This document shows, in pieces, positions 34,761-46,727 of a stretch of DNA of 64,000 nt. Source of the stretch: Branchiostoma belcheri. Its lineage: Eukaryota > Chordata > Leptocardii > Amphioxiformes > Branchiostomatidae. The stretch's first letter is position 1. Each line of letters opens with the position of its first letter. The notes under the pieces were generated by a model. The model was not told the origin of the DNA, did no database searches, and saw nothing but the letters and a program-made list of their open reading frames with translations. The stretch is taken from the NCBI RefSeq assembly GCF_001625305.1, contig NW_017804353.1, positions 1,995,494 through 2,059,493 of the forward strand. The letters run 5' to 3'. The translations under genes and the position numbers were made by a program.

Positions 34761-37495
34761 ACGATATCTTGTAGTATATAGACTAAGTGATAAATTATAG
34801 GACTTGTAGCATGTAACACACACTGACCGAGAAGCTGACGACTTGGTCATGGCATTCACCAGGACAATGATAATGTCACCCGAAGTCTTGTTTCAATTTT
34901 CAGTTTTATCTTAAACCATAGTTATATGGAACATCCTGACTGTAAACTGGCCCTGAATGTACACTTGCTGATCAATAAAACAAATTGCAAGGGTTTGGTT
35001 AGACAGATTTTTGCCACGCCGTTTCCACGCCTACTTTTCACTGGAACATCGTAGGTCTGTGCTGAGCTGTTCCCAAGGTCCATCGATCGCACAAACACCC
35101 TGGTCAGTAGGGGGTGAAGGGCAACTGATCCATCATGAACCTCTTCGTTTGCAATAAAGCCTCCTGGACGCCCAGATCCAAACATGAGAGAGAATAAGGA
35201 AGGTTGAAAGACGGTCTTGTAACGGGTGAATGGAAGCAGCCACCCGTGAAGTTAGGTAATATAACGGAGCACAACTTCGTTTGACGTGTGCGTGTCTTGT
35301 GACTTGATAGCGGCGCTGTGCTGTGCTCGAGGGGATGTGCAGTCGTTCCAGCTTATCCCTTTCTAAAGTGTTTCGATGGAGCTATACGATGCTGCTATAG
35401 TCGTTTCAAATGACATCCTGCTCGTGATTTATTGTGTTCAGTATAGTCTAACGTCACAACTGTTGAAGGAGACAAATCATTCTTTGTTTTTATATCCTGT
35501 ATATCCATACCTTTCCATCAGCAGGCTCTAACGTTGCCCTTGCGAACATAATGATATGCTTAGTCTTTGGTTTCTTGCCAGGCCACAGTTTTCTGTCGCC
35601 TTGATTTCATGTTTGCCTTTGTCTTCCATTCAGTTTGTCTATAACATACTATAAAAGTCAGAATAACAAGATATGCTCACTAATAAGATTTTGCATGTAG
35701 GGCGAGATCACACGTCTAGCCTGAAGAATCATAATCGCTGTGAGGCAGAGATAAGGCGCTCTTTGGTTACATGGAACCTAAGGAGATCATCAATCAAACA
35801 GGCAATAAAACTAACTTGACACCGCGCTCCTCAAAAGTTAGACCGAAGGCAGGGCTTTTCCTTTGCCTATTCGTCTTACTTAACATACCGGCGCTAACTA
35901 TACTTTGGGGGCGTCGTTTTATATATTTCTGTCAAGCTTCAATAAGGGGTCTTGCATGTAGCCATTTCCTGAGGGGTATATTCACGGCCAATAAAGCTCC
36001 GGTGAGTTACAAATCATGACAGGTGTGAACAGTACACGTATGAATCTGTATCAGGAGAGCTGACAGGAGTACGTGCACACTGTTCTGAAGTCAAAGGTTT
36101 TCAGCAAGTCAGGGCTCTCAGAAAATACATACAAGTAATAACCTGCATATTCATATTATATGTTATTCAATAAATGTGCTCTCGCATCCCTGCAAATGTA
36201 ATCCATTACTGTTGGCCCTTTGTACTTAGTGTCAGTGGCTGCTGCAATAAAAACATTAAATTACGGACGGTGAGCATTTATAGAAGCCAAGAAGTCGAGC
36301 TGTCGTTAGAACTTCACGCCCTATTTCTCATGAGTGCGCTTTCCAAGGACCCCTGCAAAGGTCTAAGGGCAACCCCTGACCATAACCTTGTCAGAACATT
36401 CCTCTTTCTTTCAAAATCGTGGCGTGAACTTGCCATAACATCATCTCTGATTAATAGAGCAATACCCGAGCCTCTGGTATGGGTCGTCGGAATGATGAAA
36501 CGGTCGTTCCCAGAAATCCGTGTTCGCGGTTGTTCCCATTGCACCGAGGGTATCGCTTTATCGCTGACCCCGCGGTAGTAAGGCGGCTATTACGCGCCAG
36601 GTTCTATTGGCTGGCCCGGCAGATTGTTGGTTGTAATAACCGCAGTATGGTCGTGATCACAGGCTTTTGGCTGAGGCAACGTGATGTCTGCCGGCGCTAC
36701 CAAACATAGCTGCTTCGTTTATAAGACATATGGCATAAAGGCTAAAAGTAGTAGCTTCACTGTAAGAAGTATCCGTAACACAGAATACAGACTACTCATC
36801 ATTATTATGCCGATTCTTGGAAAAAAGTACCTTATGATATCGGCATGTATGGTGCAGCGCAGCAGCCAACCTCCTATGATAATGTATGGTATGGGTAAGC
36901 TTGGAAGATGAATATTCCTGTATTGAAAAGTTTTAACTTTGACATAACACGAGTTGACCATTCTCCGAATTCTTAACCGTCTCCATCAGCCTACATGCTT
37001 TCACTTTTAGGTGTTTCGCTGAAAGAGTAAGTGCCTTGGTATTGAATAATGCAAATATCTTCACTTTGTTTTTCAGGAAAAGCAAAGTGCAAAATAGATC
37101 TTTAATCAATGTTTATATTCATCTTACATCTATTTAGGTAATTTACTCCCGGAATCGTTCATTTAGAAGGAAAACTAAATATTGTGACGATTGCCGTTTC
37201 GTAACACAAATTGCTTCTTTAACAGAATTGGTCGTCGATCTCACGGAATCACAGCAAATACGCTGTTCCAATTATTCGCGCGAAGAAGGTAATTTCCGTT
37301 TGATTTATTCGATCTATATTTACACATCCTCCCCGAGAGATAGTTCCTCGACATTGAGTGAAGAGAATCACCCATTCGTCCCTCATTGTTATCATCGTAT
37401 ATAGGATTAGATAAAAAGAATTGCGTTCTGAATAATTTCATTTCACGGAGAGGTTGCGAGAGAGGAGACGTCCATGTACGGAACCAAATGAACAG

Positions 37496-37511
37496 GTCAC
37501 GCCGGCGTGAC
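37496..37511. repeat. 16-bp perfect palindrome
   Basis: GTCACGCCGGCGTGAC reads the same on both strands. It could bind a dimeric factor or be chance; nothing nearby helps to decide. Confidence 0.85.
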
Positions 37512-40208
37512 ATCCGCCTTTTTCTCCGCAACTTTGCGGACGGTGCTGGAATTGAACTCCCCGGGAAGACATATTCTCCGACTCCGAGCAATCAGCTGGC
37601 TTTTTGTCGTGTCAGACTCTGGGTCAGCGGAGATCCTGGCCTTTCCTAAACTAGTTACCTGCACAAGGGTGCAATAAGAACGTACTGGGAGGGAACGAAT
37701 GGCGGACAGGGGAGGCGCGGGACTACTCAGTTAGCTATACAGTTATTAATAGCTACACGCTGAAGCAGATGAGACGATGTTCAAAAGAGTATGAATGGAT
37801 GAAGTTCAAATTCACCACTTCCTAAGGAAGTGATAAACGAAAGAGTTTTTTTTCAAATGATGATTATATGTTACATGTTTTGAATCTGTTAATACGTCCT
37901 TCTTTTAGAACACAATATGGTTGTAATATAGCAAGCGCGGAAAGCAAATGGCCATCATGTTAATTGAGCGTCGAATTTTGTTACCTATGTGCATCAATCC
38001 ATTAAATATTTTCTGGCTGTCCTTTTCAATTATTATCTTTTGAAATTTCGTTCAGCGTAATTGCAACACAACTAAGTATAGTACTGCAGCAATCCGTCAG
38101 TCTCAGTAGCAAATTATGTAGCCAATTTAAAATGCCACATAGACCATTTTATCACCGTGACAGATGGTCGAAGAACTCATAGGCAAGAGATATGAAGGCC
38201 AAGGGCGTTCTTCTGGGGACAATCTAAGGCAAGGTTAACGGATCGCCCTTAAACACATTAATCTTTATGTGGATTAGATGAATTGTCGTACAGAAGAGCC
38301 AGATGAATTAGTGTGTCGGCTATCGACAGTCTGAAAGTGTGAAAGAGGGCATTATGGGACACAGTTGAGCTCATCCCTCAATGATGCCGGCATTGGTTCC
38401 GCTGTTCCGCCTCTGTCTACGACCACATTCGCGTGGTCTCTGTTCCATTTTTTTTCCTTTCCGGCATTATAAAGAGCATACATGGTCCTATCTAAGTAGT
38501 AAATGTGTTAGATTGGATTTGGTAGCCAGCTAATACGTAGAATTATGCTAGTTGTATAGACAGTACAGAATTCGTTTTACATTTGACATCATGTCTGAAA
38601 GATAATCATCATCATATCATCTGAAAGATGTCTCTAAGTAAGCGCGTTCTAATCTATATATTCGGTCTGTTTTCTTTTCCCTTTCTATCTTTTCTTCACT
38701 GAATGTCTCCCCTTGGGGAAATCACACAGGTCAAGTTTACGGCAACACATGTAGACTATAATACCATCATGATTGTGTGGCCAGCACAGGGAGTCCAATT
38801 AACAGTCTTAGGCTGGCATGGCGAATAGTGAATTAGACGCTCGATTTCCATTCTACTAGACCCATTTTTTAAAGTGCGTAATTATAAGAGAGTCCATGAG
38901 AAATCTGCTTGCTAGTGCGTGTGCCCTTTCACCAGCTACCTTCTCCTTTGGTGAAACTCGAATTGATGAGATTTAATTTTTTTTGTAATCCAATTTATTC
39001 TATCTATTACATCTTTTTCCGAGCTCAAATTCTGACCAGCAGCCAGGTTCAGCCCTGCCGGCCACACACACGCATCTCTCACAGGCGCAAAGTCTCACAG
39101 GAAGCTTTACATCCGAATTAACAAATATATCATGCCCCTGGTTTATTATAGAACTGATCGTCCGGTACGCTGATGAGAAATACAGCAAATCCACCATCCA
39201 TCCCCAAGGAAATCCCATCAAGGTCAAGAAAGGTCGTCTGACAGATCTGCGGAGGCTTCTTCTGACCTCCGGTAACCAATATCCGGCGGCCATATTGGAT
39301 TAGAACAATAAGTGAACGAGGAAATGTTAAAGGTTTGTAGCCAAAGCAAAGAAAGAATCGATCTTTGGCTTCTTTGAACTTCAAAAGTTCGCTATTAATC
39401 AATTACAGGTTAATTTGATTGCTTTTGGCAGTGCAAAATGTCACAGTGCAAGGGTGAACCAAGGACTACTCTGTAAGAAATATGGCGATGTGAAGCCAAC
39501 TGATTAGGCGTAAAAAGGTTGTATGTCAAGGCGAAGGTTGGGGAATGGGTATCAAAGATCCGCGGCAACAGCATGTTGCCAGGTTTGCTTCACAAGGAAA
39601 GTGCCTGGTTATCGCTTGAATGATCTAAGAAGCAAAGGTAGTAAAAGGTTTGGACAGACGAAGAGCGCTCGATTGTCCGCTGTTTCCATTGTATCTCCGA
39701 CGGTGATTTGTGCTAGGTCGTGGCCTGCATTAGCTGCACTGTGATTCATGGCCCTTTTTACAACCTAACATCACACTTGTACTTGTGTACGTAATACGAC
39801 CGCGCCCGGAACTTGATAGAGTTTCCCCCCTCTAACTATTGCCTAGTTGGTAGATTCCGCCTCACACTTTCGACGCATCCTCACCCCAATTGTCCTGATG
39901 CCATTGTGATATTCCCTCTTCTAAAGGAATAATGGATGGCAGGGCAAGACTCCATTAAACTTTTACCGAAGTCAGAAGGATATTCTCTGAAGGGTGGATC
40001 CGGGTTCTGGCCCGGTATGGAGCTGAGAAGATGATGGACATGTTCTGTACAGCATGTATTGTACATTTATATTATTCTCAATTGTCCCTGAACTTGTTTG
40101 AAAGAGTCTCAAATTATTGAGTCATATTTTTGATAACATGGATGATGTATGCATGTATGCAATAGTTTGATGCAAAAAATTTTACATCTATAGATATTTT
40201 TACATCTT

Positions 40209-40228
40209 TGTAGAATATGTATTCTACA
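40209..40228. repeat. Tight hairpin, 9-bp stem
   Basis: TGTAGAATA (40209-40217), a 2-nt spacer and TATTCTACA (40220-40228), in A/T-rich sequence. Confidence 0.85.
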
Positions 40229-41316
40229 ATATTACTCGGTTTTTATTTATCAATTTGTCATCTGATATATAATCATGATCATCATGATCATCATGTCATC
40301 TGATTTCTAGCAATTTCTTGGCAACAACATCTATATAGCTGTCTGGACGAGAGATGGTTCTAGAAATGCAATCCTTATAAATGGGAGTTTCCAAGAAGGG
40401 CTTTCCGAATCATCCTTGCGGGGAGGTAATGTTCGCATTAAACCTTTCCCATCATGGACGTGCCAAGTTCAAATCTGCGAGGTTTCAAAGATCACCTAAC
40501 GTCGACACAGCGCATTTGATTCATGTCCAGGTCATGTCTATATCTGTCTGACTTGCGGTCAACTTAGGTGAAGAAAAGTCTTCTGAAGTGGCGGTAAGAT
40601 TTGACTTGCTGTCAACGATATACTGTTCAAAAATTCCAGCTGCTACATTCTTCAGCGGGCTGTAAAATATTAAACTTCCGACTATATTTCAGTTCTTGCA
40701 TGAAATTTTAGAACTAGCATGGGAAGTTTAGTGGTCTGATCTCTATCAATGGCTAAAAAGATCCGGCAGTTTTGTGACGCCTTATTTAATCAGATACCAA
40801 AACAGTCCTAACGGGGAGATTGAAATTCAGCGATGTGAAGAGCTCCCATAACACGGTAAGGTATTTATTGATCACACGATCGGGGCCTGTTGAGTTGATT
40901 TATTCGCGACTTCAGATGACTTGGACGCCGGCCAGATGCAGAGGACTGCTTAGCTGTGGCTGCTACCTTATTTTTGACAGAATCTTTTACCATAAACTGC
41001 TATTCTGCGTTGAGTAAACTGAAATACAAGTGCGATGTAATTGGCAAATGGCGTCTCCTGAATGTAACCGATTTTGCACACTTTATTTTGTGTAGTAACG
41101 ATGGATTTCAACTTCTGGATTTGAACCAGAATGGAACATCCCTGAGTTGTGTACAGAGGCATCAATCTTGCTAAGCCCCCAAAGTGGTAATTAATTCTGA
41201 TTCATTTTCAAGATGAGCGATTTCGGACACGTTAGGAAAATCCGTAGGGCGTTGTTTCACAACGGTGAGTCAAATGATTAATCAAACAGACAGCGTTTGA
41301 AGTAAAAATAGCCGAT

Positions 41317-41435
41317 TGTATCATGTTACATGTTACAAGCAAAAGCGGGTAAAGGTATCAGATTTCCTGCAGTGTCGAGAAACATAGCTTGCCCACCAGT
41401 GAAAGGGTATCATGTTACCAGTAATGGCGGGAAAC
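41317..41435. repeat. GGCGGGAA minisatellite units, second locus
   Basis: Two units, about 41317-41353 (degenerate) and 41405-41435 (GTATCATGTTACCAGTAATG then GGCGGGAAA at 41426-41434), match the array at 32.06-32.43 kb 9 kb away. This shows that the unit is dispersed rather than locally amplified. Confidence 0.7.
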
Positions 41436-44400
41436 TGCCTGGTAGTTTTAAAGAGTTACCGGTGAAATAGGAACGATTCGACTCAGCAAATTGACTCTCT
41501 ATCTAATTTGCATCTTTCACATCATCTACATGTATAGGCAGTGGTGTTGGCAGAACTCAAGTACAACCGTACACCCTGTCCCTCAGCAAAGACGCTGGAG
41601 CCAGTTGTTCCCATCGGGAAACTTTAGTCAAGCCCACAACAGGCGTGGCTTCTCTAGTGGTCGAGCTTGTTATAATAAGTAGTATGGATGCCTGCTTCTT
41701 ATATACTATTAGGCTTCGGTACAAAATGTTCTTTTCATCTACATGCAGGTACTCGTTTTAGATAAACAGACGCAAATTCTGTCTTCGTGCCTGTGTGAAG
41801 ATCCTCCATGGCTTCCCCGCAATTATCAGTTTATCATTTCCGGTTTAGCAGTCAGAAGAATGCATGCAGGTAAGCTTGACTTTACCCCCTCACTGAGCTC
41901 CATTACTCACCAAATCCCCGCCCATCCCCGCGCGGTTTGCCCGTTACGGCTGCGTCTGGAGATAAAAGACGGCGAGTTCTCGCGGGCCAATGATGCACCA
42001 AATCAGCACCGACGGTCACGCGAGCCTAACTAAGCTTCTGATTGAGACAGTTTAAAAATAAACTCCCACTGAAGCGACAAGCAATTTTCTCCCGGATTAC
42101 CTTTGCCGAGGTACTTACGGTCCCCGTGCTTTTGTGATTGTGCTGTCGGTTTACAGTCGGGGCGGAGAGCTGGGTGAATGGGGATCATCTACCTTTGAAG
42201 ACTAGCCTTAAGATATCGTTAAGACGGATGAAAGGCGGTCGAATGAATCTTATACAAAGAGCAGGGAAAATTATTTGGCTTAGTGAAATATGCGCTGCCC
42301 TAGGTGTGTGTAGGGGAATTAGTCATTTCTAGATATAAAGGAAATGACTAGGTGCAGGTGTATTGCAAAGTCATATGAAATACCGTAACGGTCAAAAGTT
42401 TGGACCGTGTCGTATTTAAACTAGTATGTGCATGCGTAGATACTAGTGTTGCTCAGTGAAATTGAGGCATACTGTTAGGTGAAAAAGTTACATAAATATT
42501 TATCTATGAAGCACATATCTGGTTTCACATATACATATAGCCACAATATTCATACATCAAAGCGACAAACGTTTAGACTGGTTAGGCCTGGTGCGCCGCA
42601 ATGCAGATACACGCTGTGATAAAGAACCCAGCAGGGCGATGTCGTCTACTTATCATTCCGGGATAGTTCATCAGGAATCAGGAAGTACTTTGTTTAAGCT
42701 CTAAATCTGGCCCTTCGGCGGAACCTGTGGGTAGCAGATAACCGGGAATAGGACTTCGATCCGCGGGATAGGGTCAAACTTTAATGTGGGAAATTAAGAT
42801 TTGATGGCAAGATTTGCTTCAGATCTCAAGCTCAAGAAGTTGAACAGTATGCAGCCAGGTGTCCTTGGAACAGGTTTTTCCTTAACTGTGGGCAATGATG
42901 AATAGGATTATGATGGTAATGATGACCACGTATTGATTGTTTAGAAAATTAGGCTGATTAAAGAAACATCCTGGGAAACGTGCTTCTTACAGTGTTGTTT
43001 CAAAATGTTTGAGCATGAGCATGGCTACCTCAGTGTACCGATAACCTCTGAACTGTTTGGCAAGTATCGACACTGTATTTTTCATAAGTTGAAAGGACGG
43101 ATTTTCTGATGTCATGTGCTTCAATCAATAATTTCTATGAATATTATTTCAATCCATCAATTTGGAAGGCTTATATTGTATAGATCTAGACAACTTGTTA
43201 GATCATGCTTCCGCTGATTTTGTAGCGCAATCAATGACATAGAATAAAAATTAAATAGGGTTGAGCATTTCGGTACCACGTCTTTGCAGCTAATGATTAA
43301 TCAGCGTATCTTCCACAAGGCGAACAGACATATGCAGATATAAGGTTCGCAGCGCCACCTATGAGTTACAGTTGGCGCTACAGTCACCTCAATCTACACG
43401 CTAGGCGTTCGGGCATGCCTCTTCTCGCAATGACTCTACCACTGCCGTCTCAAAGACACCACCAAGTGACTTATGTAGGAAACACAAGCAATCTTTGCTC
43501 CCACGGGTAGACTGCGGTACAGAAATACTGGCTTATTTTATGATTTCGTTTTCAATCGGTGTATATACGTGATAAAGCTACAAAATGCTAAGCCGTGATG
43601 AAAGTTTTACGGATGTCTCCATAATTCGAAACGGCGGTTATGGATATACAGTTTCTGTGATGTGGTATCTCAGCAGGCAATTCATTCCCCATTTATTGTT
43701 TACTTATCTCAAATTTTCGTATGGTACATAAAGGCATGTTTTATAGCTTTGTGGCTTTAATGCTTATCAAAATGGCCACCTACTTGGCGGTCTTGGTCCT
43801 CCTCTTAAAATAGCCTATTAAGAAATAACGAGTACTGTGTTTTAAGACAGAACGTTCCGGCCCATAAAACAATCGTATGATCAATATATGTGCTATATTT
43901 CTGCAGGCCTGAATTGCACTGTAAACTGGTGACGAGTTTCTTGTTTTCAAGGCAAGGAAATCCATTTGGTGAAATGCCATCGGTGAATAACTTGTGCTTC
44001 GTAGGTTAAAAAAAAAGCTTGTTATAAGAACTACGTGCAGGGAAATTCCAACATCAAATGATCTATTGACACAATCTTACTTTGACACATTCTAAAACAG
44101 TCCAATCTCGTTCTATTTGCCCAGAGCCGGAAGTTGCAATATGCCTTAATATCCGATTATGGCCAGCGTCTGTAATGACGTTTCTGTGGAATTATGTAAT
44201 ATTCTATTTTTCGCCTTAGCGAGGCGTTTGCATATATCTTCTCAAACAAGGTATGATTATGGACTGCGGAGGGCGATCTCTATCCAATCTTGGCCCTAAT
44301 CGCTGTGCATTAGCTGCCAGGCATTATTTGATTTTGTATTACATCTGATGGTGTCCATAAATCGTTCCAAAACGGAAGCGGTGTTTAATAACACACCAGC

Positions 44401-46180
44401 ACAACGTAGTTAATATTCTACATGCGCCGAAGCGGGATACATACAGATACACTAAGGGAGCCTCATCAGGGATGACCCAGACCACATTTGCCTGCCCTTT
44501 AAGCGGCTTGCCAAAGAGTCAACTGTGGGCTAGCTTTAACAAATGGAACGAGCTGGTTGTTTTCACAATAACGAATTTCTCATGAGACATGGTCCAATTG
44601 CTCTGCAGAGCGAGCAAGCGGATTTATTTGTAAATAAGGGTTTCCTAATGCAGCGGAGGCACGTTTGTGACCCGGGTGCAATTCCCGTCTGGATTTGAAT
44701 TAGATTTTTCGGAAGAACGTTGTCATGTTTGATTCAGCTGCACACTGAAAGACTTTAAAAGGACGACCTGGTATGCTGGCGTTTCTCTGGATTCTTTATG
44801 GACAATATAAAAGTACAGACTACAGTTTATGGTACAAAATTTTTCAGCAAAAGTTCAACGATCAAATTTATAAAGGCACAGATATCACAGTCAGTACATC
44901 GAATAAAATCCAACTCATAGTTTATTTTGTCCAATATGAGAGTCTGACATTCAAACTAGATGACCGTGCTCACCTGTACCTCTGTAAGTGCAAAGTACAG
45001 TAAGGACTAGATGCCTCGTAACTTTTTACCTGAATAACTTCACATATCTTCTTTTACGGGAAAGGAACGGTTTAATCCAACAGGCAAGGACGGAAGCATT
45101 TTTATCACCAGGAGGCTGTCGTATATTTGGGTTACGAAACTGCTGATAGATTTTCAGTCTTTACTTCAGAACTGAGCTAATCATGATCAAACTCTGACCC
45201 TCTTGAAAAATGACCAGCATTACGTGAAGTCGCGGTAGGCAGTATAAGCATGCCTAGATTAATGACAACTTGCCACCGGCGAAGTGATAAGCCACAGATA
45301 CATCTACAAAGATGTTTGATCCCGAACATATCTCTGCCTTGGGGGCAGGTTTCTACTGCGGATGGAGTGTTCTATTTCTCTGTAGGAGCGGTCCCGATAG
45401 GTCACAGATAATGTGTAACATCACTCAAATGATTATCTGATTAGCATCACCTTTCATACTGTCAACCTTACATGCCGGAACACTATTTTATGGTCGTGTT
45501 TTTTTATAGCCGGAAGCAGAACATTGTTATGTAATACAGTGGTTTCTGTAGGAACTCCGTCGTTTTTCGTAAGTTTGTGTTGAAGCTAGTGTGTATTGAC
45601 CTACGTGGGATGTTTAAACTTTTATTGTCACATTCCCGTCCGTACACGCCGTAATTTAAAATGAAACTTTTTATTCCGAAATTCAAACAATACAAATTCA
45701 AATACATAAAAGGAATATGCTATTAGATGATGAGCTTATGATTATTGGTATGTACTGCCATCTTCGTCATACCTTTTTTAGGAAAAAAAAATTAAGTTGG
45801 ATTGAGAGCGAGAAAGAGAGTGGTAGTTATAATAGTAGGCATCCTTCCATCTCGAAAGATGATGGTAGCACTCTAGGTCTGGTATTGTGGCCGTGAACAG
45901 CGTTTGGTGTGGCTAATCAGCCCTATCCTCGCATGGCAGTCCCGACCACAATTGGGACACAGGAAAGATGAGCTATTTTGAGCATGGAGTTTCTCTTTCC
46001 GCTTCTGGCGCTTTGTACTATACTAGTAAACATATTCACATATTCTTTGTAATGTGAGAAGGTGAGGTGAGGTGAGAAACATATTCTGCAGTTGGTATAT
46101 TTGTGAATATTTAATCTGAAAAGAAAAGCCGTAATGGCCGATATGGCGAGTGGGTTTGGTACCCGTGCATTGCCGTGCAT
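41436..46180. other. Intergenic, no supported gene
   Basis: A GC-rich patch at about 41900-42010 has a GC-box-like CCCCGCCC, GATAAAAG and a CCAAT-like motif, but no gene follows. A small inverted repeat AGCGCCA/TGGCGCT lies at 43351-43379. The tRNA-like segment at 44646-44690 is listed separately. The rest shows nothing definite. Confidence 0.5.
44646..44690 (+). mobile_element. tRNA-like pol III box pair (SINE head or tRNA relic)
   Basis: TAATGCAGCGG (44646-44656) fits the A-box consensus TRGYNNARYGG at 10 of 11 positions. GGTGCAATTCC (44675-44685) fits the B-box GGTTCRANNCC with one mismatch and sits in a T-arm-like stem with 4 of 5 pairs. The A-B spacing (29 nt) is too short for a complete tRNA, and no acceptor stem forms. 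A decayed tRNA-derived SINE is the likeliest reading. Confidence 0.3.
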
Positions 46181-46564
46181 CTAAAGACATGAACAAGACG
46201 GATGCTTCTGCTCCTTCTTAATGCTTTCACCGGCAGATGACTCATCACTTCCATGACTCTGCGGCACGTTTTGACGGTCCCTTTGGGGAGTTTGTATGAT
46301 CGCACAATCACGAGCAATTTCCGCGGTTTCTGTCAGCTCTCCCGTGCGGCGTGAGGGATAACCAGTCATTCCGACTCCTGACGACTCCGAGCCGGTCTCG
46401 TCTGGGCGGTAATCCACTAATGCATCGGGAGGCCAGGTAACAGTTACCTGCAGATTTCCCTCCCTATCGGCTCGGAGTGTTGAAAGATCTCGGGAGACGG
46501 TTTTAGCAAAGACAGCTCCTTTACCACATGGATAAGGACGGGGAAAAATGAATAGCCCCTTTTT
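46181..46564 (-). CDS. Open frame of 127 codons, possible exon; unsupported function
   Basis: On the minus strand the frame is open from 46564 down to a TAG at 46181-46183. It has no ATG near its upstream end, as an internal or terminal exon would. The predicted peptide is polar, Ser/Thr/Glu/Asp rich (for example DETGSESSGVG), and ends HPSCSCL. The upstream part (46411-46564) lies within the 161-bp tandem duplication; the second copy carries a one-base insertion that breaks the frame. No family is recognised. An open run of this length is expected several times by chance in 64 kb, so confidence is low. Confidence 0.15.
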   Translation of the reverse strand, partial: KKGLFIFPRPYPCGKGAVFAKTVSRDLSTLRADREGNLQVTVTWPPDALVDYRPDETGSESSGVGMTGYPSRRTGELTETAEIARDCAIIQTPQRDRQNVPQSHGSDESSAGESIKKEQKHPSCSCL

Positions 46565-46727
46565 TTAGGTAAATCCACTAATGCATCGGGAGGCCAGGTA
46601 ACAGTTACCTGCAGATTTTCCCTCCCTATCAACTCGGAGTGTTGAAAGATATCGGGAGACTGTTTTAGCAAAGACAGCCCCTTTACCACATGGATAAGGA
46701 GGGGAAAAATGAATCGCCCTTTCTTTA
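46411..46727. repeat. Tandem duplication, 161-bp unit
   Basis: Copy 1 is 46411-46571 and copy 2 is 46572 to about 46727, both starting AATCCACTAATGCATCGGG. Only about eight substitutions or single-base indels separate them, so the event is recent compared with most repeats here. It could also be an unmerged allele or an assembly stutter, though no N gap is present. Confidence 0.92.

Larger units (their letters stand above)
34761..41316. other. Intergenic, no supported gene
   Basis: Contains a 16-bp palindrome (37496-37511), a 9-bp stem hairpin (40209-40228) and an ATCATG-type simple repeat (about 40262-40298; a short related run lies near 38600-38625). Opposing open frames near 36.2-36.6 and 37.2-37.65 kb are about 130 codons at most and show no known domain. 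Confidence 0.5.

Noticed and set aside
36174..36578. 134-codon frame (+) and a GSGIALLIRDDV-like word on the minus strand suggesting a LINE endonuclease
   Set aside because: The single word is not accompanied by other endonuclease motifs in order.
40262..40298. ATCATGATC-rich stretch considered as a regulatory palindrome
   Set aside because: Simple-sequence repeat; a short related run occurs near 38600.
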